Shown here one piece after another: positions 25,237-36,806 of a DNA stretch of 64,000 bases. The notes under the pieces are model-generated. The model was not told the origin of the DNA. It ran no database searches and was given only the letters and a program-made list of their open reading frames with translations. Position 1 is the first letter of the stretch, and every line of letters begins with the position of its first letter. This DNA comes from Tragulus kanchil (lineage: Eukaryota; Chordata; Mammalia; Artiodactyla; Tragulidae): the NCBI GenBank assembly GCA_022376925.1, contig JAIOJX010000005.1, positions 158,611,501 through 158,675,500 of the forward strand, given 5' to 3'. Both the position numbers and the translations under genes were made by a program.

Positions 25237-25424
25237 GGGCTTCCCTGGTGGTCCAGTGGGTAAAGAGTCCGCCTTGCAGTGCAAGGGGCACTGGCTGGAT
25301 CCCTGGCCCGGGAAGATCCCATGTGCCGCGAAACAGCTGGACTGGTGTGTCCAATTACGAGCCAGTCCTCCGGAGCGCATGCACCCAGAGCCGGTGCTCT
25401 GCAGCGGGAGGGGTCACTGCAAAG
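25237..25424 (+). mobile_element. tRNA-Glu-derived SINE, unrecognised subfamily, 3'-truncated, locus C
   Basis: Head gggcttccctggtggtccag, middle caattacgagccagtcctc and gcatgcacccagagccgg. It stops after ggtcactgcaaag, without the tail block or poly(A), so the 3' part was lost. Confidence 0.88.
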
Positions 25425-25769
25425 TTATAACACTCAGTTTTCCACTAGTTTTGAAAAGCTATCTTGAAAAATCTCTTTAACTAACCTAATGATACACAAT
25501 AGCTATTTTTAAAGTAAATTTTCCACCTTTTAAAGTACACTCTACACTTTTACATACACTTTAAAAGACTATTTAAAATCACAGTGGCTTTTGGCCAAAG
25601 TAATCTTCATATTGTCTTGCACATCTCATGCCTCTGCTGCAATAATGCATTTCCACACTTTATCTTCATACAGAAACAAAATCCACAAATGGATCTTTAA
25701 AGTTCAATGATCTTTTTTCTTTTGAATTTCAGAAAGAACACCAAATGCTGCCTCAGCAAGCAAGAGGTT

Positions 25770-26085
25770 GCTTTTTTTAAATTTTTTTTATATTTATTTT
25801 ATTTATTTTTGGGGGGGGTGAGGTGGGGAGGGAGGGGGACGGGCGGGCCACTTCTATTAGTTTTTCATTTCTCTATTTTCATCCGTCTTTGTTCTTTGGC
25901 TCCTGTGGGCCTCCCATCACGGTGGCCTATGTCGTCACAGAGCGCCAGCTCTGGGCGCATGCGCCCCAGAGGACACATCAGTCCAGCCACTCCGTGGCAC
26001 ATGGGATCTTCCCAGGCCAGGGATCAAACCAGTGCCCCCTGCACTGCAAGGCAGTGTCCTTACCCATGGACCATCAGGGAAGCCC
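25770..26085 (-). mobile_element. tRNA-Glu-derived SINE, unrecognised subfamily, complete, locus D
   Basis: Full-length antisense copy from a T/A-rich tail through ggccacttctattag and gggcgcatgcgcccc to gaccatcagggaagccc. The 11-mer agcaagaggtt flanks it (25759-25769 and 26086-26096). The central gatgtgtcc block is partly deleted. Confidence 0.93.
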
Positions 26086-26555
26086 AGCAAGAGGTTATTT
26101 ATGAGTCATTCCTTTCAACTGATGTTGGGGAAGTCAGGAGCGGAAGTCGGGGGTAGAGATAAAGAAGGAGAGAGTGCATTCATTACACACTTGAAAATAT
26201 TCTCAATATTTTTAAAAGCAAAAATAACAAAGCTGTGTGAAGAGTAAATGGACACAAGAGCACCGGACATACAAAAAATAATGATAACCACAGTAAATAA
26301 AACTGCAACAAATCCAAATAAACACAAAGACCATGGTTGAACTATCTTCATTGCTAATTTTTAAATTTTTATATTTATTTAGGGATTTGAGAGTTCTTTG
26401 AATATCTGATGAAAGCCAACTGACTCAAAGGTGCCTGACTTTTCCCACAGCCACACTTCACTGAATTATAAGGGAGAACCAGCTTTATGTGGAGATAGAC
26501 ACACAATATACATTTTATTTCACTGCTACTCTATCTTTACTACAGATGAAAACAT

Positions 26556-26764
26556 GAAAGTGTCAGTCGCTCAGTTGTGTCTAACTCGGCAACCCCATGG
26601 ACTGAAGCCCACCAGGCTCCTCTGTCCGTGGGACTCTCCCAGCAAGAATACTGGAATGGGCTGCCATGCCCTTCTCCAGGGGCTCTTCCCAACCCAAGGA
26701 CGGAACTTGGGTCTCCTGCACTGCAGGCAGATTCTTCTTTACTGCCTAAGCCATCAGGGAAACC
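26556..26764 (-). mobile_element. Bov-A2/ART2A-type SINE, antisense
   Basis: Reads gtcagtcgctcagttgtgtc, ccaccaggctcctctgtcc, actggaatgggctgccatg and gattcttctttactgcc, ending ccatcagggaaacc. Confidence 0.9.
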
Positions 26765-27109
26765 ACTATACATATAATACAAACTCTCATGAGTGAGAAA
26801 GTACTTCCTCGTATCTGTAATTGCAGATAGGCAGAGCAAGAAAAGCATAACATCTTCACTTAACAGTAGAGATTCTGTTAAAAGTTGGATAAAGACCACT
26901 TACCAGTATTTTTTCCTTTTAAAAAGCTAAAGAATTTGACAAATTCCAGACTTTTAACAGAAACAGCCAACTTTACCAACCCTCCCAACTCCATTCAACC
27001 TATCCCCTAGTTTAGGCATAAATATAAAGGTCTAAAGACCACACTATGATTATTATTCTCTGTCCAATACCACAGTGAATAGAAGATGAATACTGATAAT
27101 GACTCTCTC

Positions 27110-27810
27110 CTCAACCAAATTCCAGCCGGGGTCTTCTAAGCCCTTTTCTCAACCAGGCCTTAACCTGTGCCTATAAAAACTACAGACTCTCAACACCCTA
27201 CATTAACAGATTTAAATAACCACTAATACAGTTTTTAACAGTTCAAGGACCCATCCGTAGAGTGATCCTAGTCTGTCTTATTTAAGACGTGCCTCTCCGT
27301 GAAAACTCATAGCTGCTAAAAGAATTTAAGATTTGTTCTAGCCAACAGTTGACCATAGGCCCTTGACTACCCTATCGTAGAGCATTTACTTAAAATGGTT
27401 TAAAATGTGAATCCTTCCTTTGTCCCTTTGAGATGTATGTGTATCTCCTACAACTCACTCACTCAGTGGTGTCCTTCTCAAGGACACGAAAGCCATCTAA
27501 CTGTAATCATCAGAAAGAGCGGGGTCTCAATCTCTCAGTCTCTGTAGGAGGGTTAGATCCTAACTTTAATAACTGTCAACTAACAGACACAGTCAGGCTA
27601 ATCATCGCTTACAATGACCAGCCCTTTTTCATTTTTCTACTCCCCTGATCACCCTCAGCCAAGCTAGCAACCCACCCCCCACCACTCCCTCGTTCTCCCT
27701 TTAAATGCCAGTTCCCACTACACATGTCTCCTCTTCCCTACTGCAGCCGGGTGGTACTGATTAAAACCTGTCCTTATCCTTTAACTTGTGTGCCAGCTGG
27801 TCTTTAACAA
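27110..27810 (+). mobile_element. Probable solitary LTR, class unassigned
   Basis: The right part has the order of a retroviral LTR: ccctttgagatgtatgtg, cctaactttaataactgtc, a TATA-like ctttaaatgcc, the polyadenylation-type gattaaaacctgtcc, then an end ctggtctttaaca. The left boundary and target duplication were not found. No gag, pol or env sequence is attached. Confidence 0.45.
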
Positions 27811-27829
27811 TAAAGTAATAAAAAGAAAA

Positions 27830-28490
27830 AAAAGTAACAAGAATTAAAGGTAAACATACTCCAACTAATAAAGACTTACATAAGATCATTAGATGTGGAG
27901 GTCTTCACAAAAAAAAAAAAGCCTTTGGGTTTAACTTCATGAAGGAGTCATAAATTCAAGGAGTCAATCAATCAGCATTTTAGGGCATAGAAAGGGCCCT
28001 TGGCAAACATAAAGCCTAAGCTCTTCATGTTACAAATGATGAATCTAATGTCCAAAGAGATCAAGTGACTTACCCAAGGTGATTTCAATGAGGGTCTTAC
28101 TGAATTAGAAAAGCTAATTCAGCATTATTCTCTTTTTGATTCCAATATATGAAAATATTCTTTCTCTTGTATTCTCATTGGTAAAAGCAATCCTCACCAT
28201 TAATCATTCAAGTCAAGATCAGAATAGAAACATGAGTGTTTACAGTCTCATAGGCCAACAACTATAAACTGAGGAAAGTTTGTTTGGTACAAGTACACAT
28301 AAGATTTCATTTCACTCAGGGAAGACTATTTCAACAAACAATTATATGAAGCAACCTGGTGAAGAGAAACTGCTTTCACACACAAGAAAAAATAAATAAA
28401 TAAAACCCCATGCATAAACCCAAAAACAGACTTAAAATATGCTTAAAAACAACCAAAAGAAGAAAATTTAAATCCTTTTTCTGCACTTAC
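27830..28490. other. Intronic sequence adjoining the ZFAND3 exon
   Basis: A MIR-like piece at 28020-28090 (catgttacaaatgatgaatc, gacttacccaaggtg) lies here. Otherwise nothing is recognised. Confidence 0.5.
28020..28090 (-). mobile_element. MIR-like fragment
   Basis: Reverse MIR core order with gtgacttacccaaggtga. Weak. Confidence 0.4.
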
Positions 28491-28531
28491 CAGCAAAGCA
28501 TTTGGAACAGAGATTCATAGTCTTGCTGGAC
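28491..28531 (-). CDS. ZFAND3: ZFAND3 internal coding exon (A20 zinc finger part), copy 1
   Basis: On the minus strand a pyrimidine-rich tract ends in ttgccccag, followed by a 41-nt exon and then the donor gtaagtgcag. Reading it with one leading and one trailing base gives SSKTMNLCSKCFA. This matches the segment GSSKTMNLCSKCFAD near the N-terminus of ZFAND3, with its CxxC half of the A20-type zinc finger. ZFAND3 is a small A20/AN1 zinc-finger protein; the AN1 finger is encoded by later exons that are not in this window. The exon starts in phase 2 (completing a Gly codon) and ends with the first base of the next codon (Asp in the family). The next exon would lie at coordinates below 1 and the first exon above 64000. 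Splice sites and peptide are seen directly; the assignment rests on remembered family sequence. Confidence 0.85.
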
Positions 28532-29127
28532 CTGGGGCAAAAAAAAAGAAAGAAAAGAAACAAGAGCTAAAACTTCAGTCATCACTCTAATCAGAACATA
28601 AAGATGTCTGAAATCTAGACCAAGATCTTTCTGACCAGGGAACTCAACTAATAAACTAATGAGAAATCCCTAGCCAACCGGCCACCCCTACCTCACAACA
28701 AAACAAAAACAAACAAAACAAAAATAAAATAATGAAAATAACGAACATGTTTGTTATCTATGAGTTAGCCAAAACTTCATTTTTTGTGACTATGAGCTTA
28801 AGAGGACACAAGTTGAGCAACACTGTAAAAGGCCCAGAAGATCAGGAAAGAGTGAATTTATCCCACATGATTGCCACATTCCCTGTTTACACTGGAACAT
28901 ATACCACAAACTCATCCAAAAAGGGAAAGCTTCATCTGTAGAGAGGTAAAATTTGCTCCTGATTTACACACTCAACTACCTCTATAATATTATTTGAACT
29001 TTTTTGTCTTCTCCCCCCTCGTTCTAGATCAATTTCAGATCCTGGTCATATTATGAGCTTGTCATTTAAAATTCTTTCTACAGATGTTCCCAATCCAATT
29101 ATTTTTCATGTCCTTTCATCTGTTAAT

Positions 29128-29225
29128 AATAACTACAATTCACTGAATACTATCTGGAATGGGCACTTAATCTACACTATCTCAATATTCCCAACATCCC
29201 CAAGATTGGGTATTACTATACTGCT
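29128..29225 (-). mobile_element. MIR-like fragment (also at 30212-30309)
   Basis: Order resembles reverse MIR: gaatactatctggaatgggc, ctatctcaatattcccaac, gattgggtattac. Weak; repeated by duplication 9. Confidence 0.35.
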
Positions 29226-29574
29226 CGGTTTCTAAAATACACTTAAAAAATTCACATTAACATTTCTACAACCAAGAACATCATATAACTGTCTACAAGT
29301 GGTAAGTAACTGAATGAGAAAATGTTTTCAGCATGTCCTCCAATAAAAACTATTGAGGAAAGTTTGTTTGGTACAAGTACACATAAGATTTCATTTCACT
29401 CAGGGAAGACTATTTCAACAAACAATTATATGAAGCAACCTGGTGAAGAGAAACTGCTTTCACACACAAGAAAAAATAAATAAATAAAACCCCATGCATA
29501 AACCCAAAAACAGACTTAAAATATGCTTAAAAACAACCAAAAGAAGAAAATTTAAATCCTTTTTCTGCACTTAC

Positions 29575-29615
29575 CAGCAAAGCATTTGGAACAGAGATTC
29601 ATAGTCTTGCTGGAC
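29575..29615 (-). CDS. ZFAND3: ZFAND3 internal coding exon, second copy in tandem duplication
   Basis: This is an identical copy of the 41-nt exon with the same acceptor and donor, 1084 bp away inside direct duplication 9. Because 41 is not a multiple of three, splicing in both copies would shift the reading frame, so a real duplicated exon is unlikely. It is best treated as the same exon shown twice by an assembly seam; either copy may be the true one. Confidence 0.8.
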
Positions 29616-30429
29616 CTGGGGCAAAAAAAAAGAAAGAAAAGAAACAAGAGCTAAAACTTCAGTCATCACTCTAATCAGAACATAAAGATGTCTGAAATCT
29701 AGACCAAGATCTTTCTGACCAGGGAACTCAACTAATAAACTAATGAGAAATCCCTAGCCAACCGGCCACCCCTACCTCACAACAAAACAAAAACAAACAA
29801 AACAAAAATAAAATAATGAAAATAACGAACATGTTTGTTATCTATGAGTTAGCCAAAACTTCATTTTTTGTGACTATGAGCTTAAGAGGACACAAGTTGA
29901 GCAACACTGTAAAAGGCCCAGAAGATCAGGAAAGAGTGAATTTATCCCACATGATTGCCACATTCCCTGTTTACACTGGAACATATACCACAAACTCATC
30001 CAAAAAGGGAAAGCTTCATCTGTAGAGAGGTAAAATTTGCTCCTGATTTACACACTCAACTACCTCTATAATATTATTTGAACTTTTTTGTCTTCTCCCC
30101 CCTCGTTCTAGATCAATTTCAGATCCTGGTCATATTATGAGCTTGTCATTTAAAATTCTTTCTACAGATGTTCCCAATCCAATTATTTTTCATGTCCTTT
30201 CATCTGTTAATAATAACTACAATTCACTGAATACTATCTGGAATGGGCACTTAATCTACACTATCTCAATATTCCCAACATCCCCAAGATTGGGTATTAC
30301 TATACTGCTCGGTTTCTAAAATACACTTAAAAAAAATTCACATTAACATTTCTACAACCAAGAACATCATATAACTGTCTACAAGTGGTAAGTAACTGAA
30401 TGAGAAAATGTTTTCAGCATGTCCTCCAA

Positions 30430-30970
30430 GGTGTCATGCTCACTCACATCACTAAGAAACTAACTGCTGAAGAAACATCTGACCTAGGGTCTGAGCTAAC
30501 TCCAAAGGCCATCCCAACTACAAAAATCTTCTAGAATACCCTTGGGTGAGTAAACTGACCTATCTACCGCCTCATTCCCCAGCAACTCCCTTCCCAATAT
30601 GTGAGTCTTTACCCAGAGCCACTCGTGCACATAGAATACTGGCAACAATCTTCTGCCCTCCTCAGTAAATTTTGTAATTAATGAACACGTCCCTCAAGAA
30701 GCATTCTCTGATGACTATGATGGTCTTCTAATGCACTGGGACCCAAGATTTAACTGTTAGTAACTGTCACAGGGTCATAAAATCAGAAGAGGGAAAGTGA
30801 AAGGAGGCAGGAAGACGTCATTAGTTCTCTTTTCCAAAAAGGATGCTACGTTAACAGGAGGGCCTTTCCTTAGGATTCTGCCTAATATAAAGACATCAAA
30901 GGTGATAAGAAAATTTATATATCAATAAAGTAAACAGAATTTTTTTAAAAAAGCAGAAAAAGAGATGTAA
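30430..30970. other. Unannotated intronic sequence
   Basis: No recognisable gene or repeat. Confidence 0.5.
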
Positions 30971-30974
30971 TAAC

Positions 30975-31145
30975 AGTGGCATATAACACTTACTACATGC
31001 CTACCAAATGGTAAGCAAAATATCAGATTCCTTCAACCCCATTTTACCATTGAGGAAACTTGAGGCTCCAAGAGGGTATATGACCTCTCAAGGTGACAGC
31101 ACTAGTAAGTGTATCAACCTGGCCTAATTCCAAAGCCTGTGTTCC
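30975..31145 (-). mobile_element. MIR
   Basis: Clear reverse MIR order: acttactacatgcctaccaa, ccccattttaccattgagg, aaacttgaggctccaagag and ctagtaagtg. Confidence 0.7.
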
Positions 31146-31149
31146 TTTC

Positions 31150-32085
31150 ATCATGCCAGCCTAGGGCCCCTGCCTCAGTACAGACACTGAGAGGAAAACA
31201 CTCTGGGGGCTTGGGAGAAGAGTCCCACTACAAAAGACCATCTATGATAATAAAGGCAGCACATGGAAAAAGTAAAGCCTTTCATCTGCAGGAAGCGCAA
31301 GTCCTGCCCTCCCCTCCAAATACACAAATAACACAGTGGGAAGCAACTCAAGGTTCCCAGTCACTCCACTTCCAACCCTAGGAAGAACTGGGGATGAAGG
31401 AAGGACTCTCCCCAGGAGGAAGGCCTCCTCCTCACGTGGTCACCACCTCTCACCCCTGCAGTGCCACCTGGAGCCAGAGGTAACTCATTTATCCTCTGTT
31501 GCTCCCCGTGATCCAGCAGGAATCATGGAAAGCCTGCAGAGAAGAACTGAGGCCAGCTCACTGCCAACTGTGCCCGTTTTAATGTCTGTGTTTTACAAGC
31601 TGGTAAGGAAAAATGGCAACACAGCATTTTTTTCCACTTGCCTTCATCGCTCTTCAGATGGTTGATGTATGTAAAATACCCACTATATCTATATATTACC
31701 TAAATGACGTCCATTCCATTTTCTGAGTAGGAACTTTTCAGGAACAGAGTTATCAATCAGGTTATGAAAGAAATAACACAGATACTGATATTATGAATCA
31801 AAACAGACACGTCTAAAATCTGAAAAAAAAAAAAAAACAGATTTGGGCTATAGAACTAATAGCTACTGGTAATGCCAACTTGGATCACATATGTCAGGAA
31901 CATTCAACTTGAAAACACAGGCAGATGCTTCTGAGAACTTTACTCCTTTCTCATGTTCAATACACAAAACTTGAAGCTAACTATAGGCATACAGCTACCA
32001 AAAGGCACAGCGTGACCATCTTGCACAGTCTTGGATAGACTACATGGTGCTGTGGCAGCAAGTATGAAAGGGAGATATATCTGGT
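31150..32085. other. Unannotated intronic sequence, moderately GC-rich at left
   Basis: The 90- and 109-codon frames between 31109 and 31665 have no recognised family and are interrupted in the second copy at 32480. Nothing else seen. Confidence 0.45.
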
Positions 32086-33557
32086 TGGTGCAAAAGTAAC
32101 TGCAGCTTTTGAACTGTTGAAATTTGCCATTTGATACTGGAATACATTCTTATACAAGTGTGGCTATGTCATACATCATTTTATTTTTATACATCATTTT
32201 AATGCCATATCTCACTTATTTTTCTTTTTTTTTTTTTTGCTAACGACATTACTTTCTGTTTATTTTATATTTTAGAGTATAGAAATGATGTCAGGGCTTC
32301 CCCTGGTGGTCCAGTGGGTAAAGACACCACCTTGCAGTGCAAGGGGCGCCGGTCCGATCCCTGGTCTGGGAAGATCCCATGTGCTGTGGAGTGGCTGGAC
32401 CAATGTGTCCAATTACCGAGCCAGAGCTCTGACAGTGGCCACTGCGATGGGAGGCCCACATGAGCCAAAGAACAAAGAGGGATGAAGGAAGGACTCTCCA
32501 GGAGGAAGGCCTCCTCCTCACGTGGTCCCCAACCTGTGCCACGGCCAGAGGTAACTCATTTATCCTCTGTTGCTCCCGTGATCCAGCAGGAATCATGGAA
32601 AGCCTGCAGAGAAGAACTGAGGCCAGCTCACTGCCAACTGTGCCCGTTTTAATGTCTGTGTTTTACAAGCTGGTAAGGAAAAATGGCAACACAGCATTTT
32701 TTCCACTTGCCTTCATCGCTCTTCAGATGGTTGATGTATGTAAAATACCCACTATATCTATATATTACCTAAATGACGTCCATTCCATTTTCTGAGTAGG
32801 AACTTTTCAGGAACAGAGTTATCAATCAGGTTATGAAAGAAATAACACAGATACTGATATTATGAATCAAAACAGACACGTCTAAAATCTGAAAAAAAAA
32901 AAAAAACAGATTTGGGCTATAGAACTAATAGCTACTGGTAATGCCAACTTGGATCACATATGTCAGGAACATTCAACTTGAAAACACAGGCAGATGCTTC
33001 TGAGAACTTTACTCCTTTCTCATGTTCAATACACAAAACTTGAAGCTAACTATAGGCATACAGCTACCAAAAGGCACAGCGTGACCATCTTGCACAGTCT
33101 TGGATAGACTACATGGTGCTGTGGCAGCAAGTATGAAAGGGAGATATATCTGGTTGGTGCAAAAGTAACTGCAGCTTTTGAACTGTTGAAATTTGCCATT
33201 TGATACTGGAATACATTCTTATACAAGTGTGGCTATGTCATACATCATTTTATTTTTTTATACATCATTTTAATGCCATATCTCACTTATTTTTCTTTTT
33301 TTTTTTTTTGCTAACGACATTACTTTCTGTTTATTTTATATTTTAGAGTATAGAAATGATGTCAGGGCTTCCCCTGGTGGTCCAGTGGGTAAAGACACCA
33401 CCTTGCAGTGCAAGGGGCGCCGGTCCGATCCCTGGTCTGGGAAGATCCCATGTGCTGTGGAGTGGCTGGACCAATGTGTCCAATTACCGAGCCAGAGCTC
33501 TGACAGTGGCCACTGCGATGGGAGGCCCACATGAGCCAAAGAACAAAGAGGGATGAA
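31392..33557. repeat. Direct tandem duplication 10 (offset about 1087)
   Basis: Copies are about 31392-32478 and 32479-33557. The join occurs inside a SINE at the shared gggatgaa, so the first SINE copy is cut off. The first 100 bp of copy two is clearly less similar (several short deletions) than the rest. Confidence 0.93.
32090..32478 (+). mobile_element. Mariner 5' end plus truncated SINE, first copy
   Basis: Same mariner 5' terminus and SINE head as at 33149, but cut at 32478 where duplication 10 restarts upstream sequence. The SINE part is 32295-32478. Not an independent insertion. Confidence 0.85.
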
Positions 33558-34640
33558 AATGGAAAAATGAAAGACCAGTGGAAGTGGCCCGCCCATCCGC
33601 CTCCCTCCCCACCCCACCCTCCAAAAGATAGATAAATAAAATTAAAAAAAAAAAAAAAAAGAAATGATATCAGACAAAAAGCAAATTTGAGCAATTTTCT
33701 TATTCGAGTTCAAAATGCGTCGCAGAGACAACTGGCAACATCAACAGCACATCTGGCCCAGGAGCTGCTAACAAATGTACAGTGCAGCGGTGGTTCAAGA
33801 AGTTCCGCAAAGGAGACCAGAGTCTTAAAGATGAGCGTAGTGGTCAGCCATCAGAAGGTGATGACCAACTGAGAGTCATCATTAAAGGTGATTCTCTTAA
33901 AGCTAAATGAGAAGCTGCCAAAGAACTCAACGTTGACCATTCTACACTCATTCTGCACTTGAACCAAACTGGAATGGTAAAAAACTCAGTAAGTGGGTGC
34001 CTTGTGAGCTGACCAGAAACCAAAAACATCATCATTTGGAAGTGTTATCTTCTCTTATTCTATGCAACAACAATGAACCATTTCTTGATCAAATTGTGAC
34101 ATGTGACAAAAAGTGGATTTTATACAACAATCTGCAACAACCAGCTCAGTGGTTGGACTGAGAAGAAACTCTAAAGTCAAACTTGCAACAGAAAAAGGTC
34201 ATGGTCACAATCTGGTGGTCTGCTGCAGATCTGATCCACTACAAATTTCTGAATCCCAGTGAAACGACTACAACTGAGAAGTATGCTCAGAAAATCAATG
34301 ACATGTATGTACCAAAAGTTGCAATGCCTGCAGCCAGCACTGGTCAACAGAAAGGGGCCAATTTTTTCCAAAACGCCCAAATGCGTGTCTCACCACCAAC
34401 GCTTCAAAAGTTGAACAAATCAGACTACAAAGTTTTGCCTCGTCCACCATATTCATCTGACCTCTTATCAACAACCACCACTTCTTCAAGCATCTTGAAC
34501 TGACAACATTTTGCAGGGAAAATGCTTCCACAGCCAGGAGGCAGAAAATGCTTCCCAAGAATTCATCAGATCCCAACACACGGATTTTTATGCTACAGGA
34601 ATAAACAAATTTTATTTTTCATTGGCAAGAATGTGTTGAT
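33357..34640 (+). pseudogene. Mariner transposase pseudogene
   Basis: The frame begins at the ATG pair in gaaatgatgtcag and is split there by a SINE. Downstream, pieces of the transposase are clear in shifting frames: a helix-turn-helix segment with NKCTVQRWFKKFRKGDQSL, a middle segment with NEPFLDQIVTCDKKWILY (first catalytic Asp kept), MVTIWWSAADLIHYKFLNP and the PPYSSDL region (third Asp kept). The segment expected to hold the second catalytic Asp reads FFQNAQM, so that residue is lost. Several stops and frameshifts make it dead. It resembles the transposase part of SETMAR but no SET domain is nearby. Confidence 0.9.
33366..33659 (+). mobile_element. tRNA-Glu-derived SINE, unrecognised subfamily, inserted in mariner, locus E
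   Basis: Complete copy with head ggcttcccctggtggtccag, tail block gaccagtggaagtggcccgc and a poly(A) end. The flanks are agaaatgatgtcag and agaaatgatatcag (33352-33365, 33660-33673), a 14-bp target duplication with one later change. A deletion removes the gcatgcgcc block. Confidence 0.93.
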
Positions 34641-36806
34641 TGTAATTTTGATGAATAAAGATTTGTTTGAGGGAAAAAATAGATGTGTTTGAGCCTAGGT
34701 ATAATGATTTCAAGCTCAAGGTCCAAAACCGCAACTACATTTGCACCACCTAACATGATTCTCTTACCGCTTCACTACTCCAAAGAAACTGCTCTTATAG
34801 AGATATCTAACGGCTACCATATTTCTGAACCCAAATCTGAAGATATCAAACAGATAAGTTCTACCAATTCATGCTCTCATCAAAAGGATTCATGCTCTCA
34901 TCTGAAAGGATTTTTTTTCAATGTGCCCTTACCAACATTAAGTAATCAATTTCAAATCTTTGATAGGAGAAATGATTATCTTGCTGTAATCATGTATTTT
35001 CTTCCAAAATTAAAAAAATCTGATTTTGAAAGAATATTAATTTTTTAATGAAAAATAAACTATCCTTCCAGCTAATTTGTCTCAAGGAATTAAAAGAACA
35101 TTCCTAATTATTGAGAATTCTAAAAACATTTTACTTACAGTACTGTTTTTGTGACATTCATACAACATTCTCACCACACAAGAAAACACACACATGCCAG
35201 GTCCCCCTCAAAACATTTTAACACAAAAGTGGAAGTTAAAAACAACCCTGCTGCCTCAGAAAGAAACTGAGGCACAAGAAAACTAAAGAGTCAAAAGGAA
35301 AAACAAAATACCAGCACATAAATATGCCAAGCCGTTCCAGCCTAACATTTGTGTATTTCTCTAGGTTAGATATGGATCATAACATTTAAAAAAAAATCTA
35401 GACTATTAAGGGATTTCTTTCATAATGAAGAGAACATATCTGTAAAAACCAACTAGTCACATTTCCCAATTCAATCTCCTTTAATAATCCAAAGGAAGGA
35501 GGGAAAGACCTTCAGGGAAGGAAAGTGAGTTGGGCAGGGATGCTTGTACTCATGCAAAGGGAAAGAAGGAAAAAAAAAAAAAAAAACCACAAAGTTTTCT
35601 CCACTCTAAAAATCACACCAGTCACCTTAGAAGTAAGATTAAATGATTAAAGACTAGTAACAATATGCATGCCACTTACAATCTCATACAGCCAAAATTA
35701 CTTGCTACAGGAATAAACAAATTTTATTTTTCATTGGCAAGAATGTGTTGATTGTAATTTTGATGAATAAAGATTTGTTTGAGGGAAAAAATAGATGTGT
35801 TTGAGCCTAGGTATAATGATTTCAAGCTCAAGGTCCAAAACCGCAACTACATTTGCACCACCTAACATGATTCTCTTACCGCTTCACTACTCCAAAGAAA
35901 CTGCTCTTATAGAGATATCTAACGGCTACCATATTTCTGAACCCAAATCTGAAGATATCAAACAGATAAGTTCTACCAATTCATGCTCTCATCAAAAGGA
36001 TTCATGCTCTCATCTGAAAGGATTTTTTTTCAATGTGCCCTTACCAACATTAAGTAATCAATTTCAAATCTTTGATAGGAGAAATGATTATCTTGCTGTA
36101 ATCATGTATTTTCTTCCAAAATTAAAAAAATCTGATTTTGAAAGAATATTAATTTTTTAATGAAAAATAAACTATCCTTCCAGCTAATTTGTCTCAAGGA
36201 ATTAAAAGAACATTCCTAATTATTGAGAATTCTAAAAACATTTTACTTACAGTACTGTTTTTGTGACATTCATACAACATTCTCACCACACAAGAAAACA
36301 CACACATGCCAGGTCCCCCTCAAAACATTTTAACACAAAAGTGGAAGTTAAAAACAACCCTGCTGCCTCAGAAAGAAACTGAGGCACAAGAAAACTAAAG
36401 AGTCAAAAGGAAAAACAAAATACCAGCACATAAATATGCCAAGCCGTTCCAGCCTAACATTTGTGTATTTCTCTAGGTTAGATATGGATCATAACATTTA
36501 AAAAAAAATCTAGACTATTAAGGGATTTCTTTCATAATGAAGAGAACATATCTGTAAAAACCAACTAGTCACATTTCCCAATTCAATCTCCTTTAATAAT
36601 CCAAAGGAAGGAGGGAAAGACCTTCAGGGAAGGAAAGTGAGTTGGGCAGGGATGCTTGTACTCATGCAAAGGGAAAGAAGGAAAAAAAAAAAAAAAAACC
36701 ACAAAGTTTTCTCCACTCTAAAAATCACACCAGTCACCTTAGAAGTAAGATTAAATGATTAAAGACTAGTAACAATATGCATGCCACTTACAATCTCATA
36801 CAGCCA
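34591..36806. repeat. Direct tandem duplication 11 (offset 1112)
   Basis: Copies are 34591-35693 and 35703-36806, beginning tgctacaggaataaac inside the 3' end of the mariner. The second copy therefore shows an orphan mariner 3' end. The remainder is unique intron. Confidence 0.95.

Larger units (their letters stand above)
1..28490 (-). other. ZFAND3: ZFAND3 intron sequence downstream of the recognised exon
   Basis: The span is inferred from the minus-strand exon at its right edge. No reading frame here looks like a ZFAND3 continuation (the DFQKKQ-type segment), so the whole span is intronic. It holds L1, SINE, MIR, MLT1, BovB, hAT and LTR-like repeats plus eight tandem duplication pairs. Alternative transcripts or a nested non-coding gene cannot be excluded from sequence alone. 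Confidence 0.7.
28270..30429. repeat. Direct tandem duplication 9 (offset 1084), contains the ZFAND3 exon
   Basis: Copies are 28270-29343 and 29354-30429, beginning tgaggaaagtttgtttgg, with about ten junction bases. Copy two has two extra A in the run near 30330. The coding exon and its splice sites are identical in the two copies. Confidence 0.95.
33149..34753 (+). mobile_element. Hsmar1-like mariner transposon (mar1, cecropia group), inactive
   Basis: The left end tctggttggtgcaaaagtaa and the right end ccgcaactacatttgcacca are the inverted termini of an Hsmar1-type mariner, with TA before the left end. Subtracting the inserted SINE and one target copy leaves about 1.3 kb, near full length for this family. 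The right target dinucleotide looks mutated (ca). A second orphan 3' end at 35703-35865 is due to duplication 11. Confidence 0.9.

Noticed and set aside
27110..27810. Endogenous retrovirus with coding regions
   Set aside because: Only an LTR-like segment is seen; no gag, pol or env sequence adjoins it.
31109..31665. Overlapping 90- and 109-codon frames as an exon
   Set aside because: No flanking splice signals in a consistent frame, no recognised family, and the corresponding copy at 32460 has indels.
33357..34640. SETMAR-like or active transposase gene
   Set aside because: No SET domain nearby, many frame breaks, a missing catalytic Asp and a SINE at the start codon.
34683..36160. 121-codon frame occurring twice with identical protein
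   Set aside because: Identity comes from duplication 11, and the frame starts within the mariner end; no domain is recognised.
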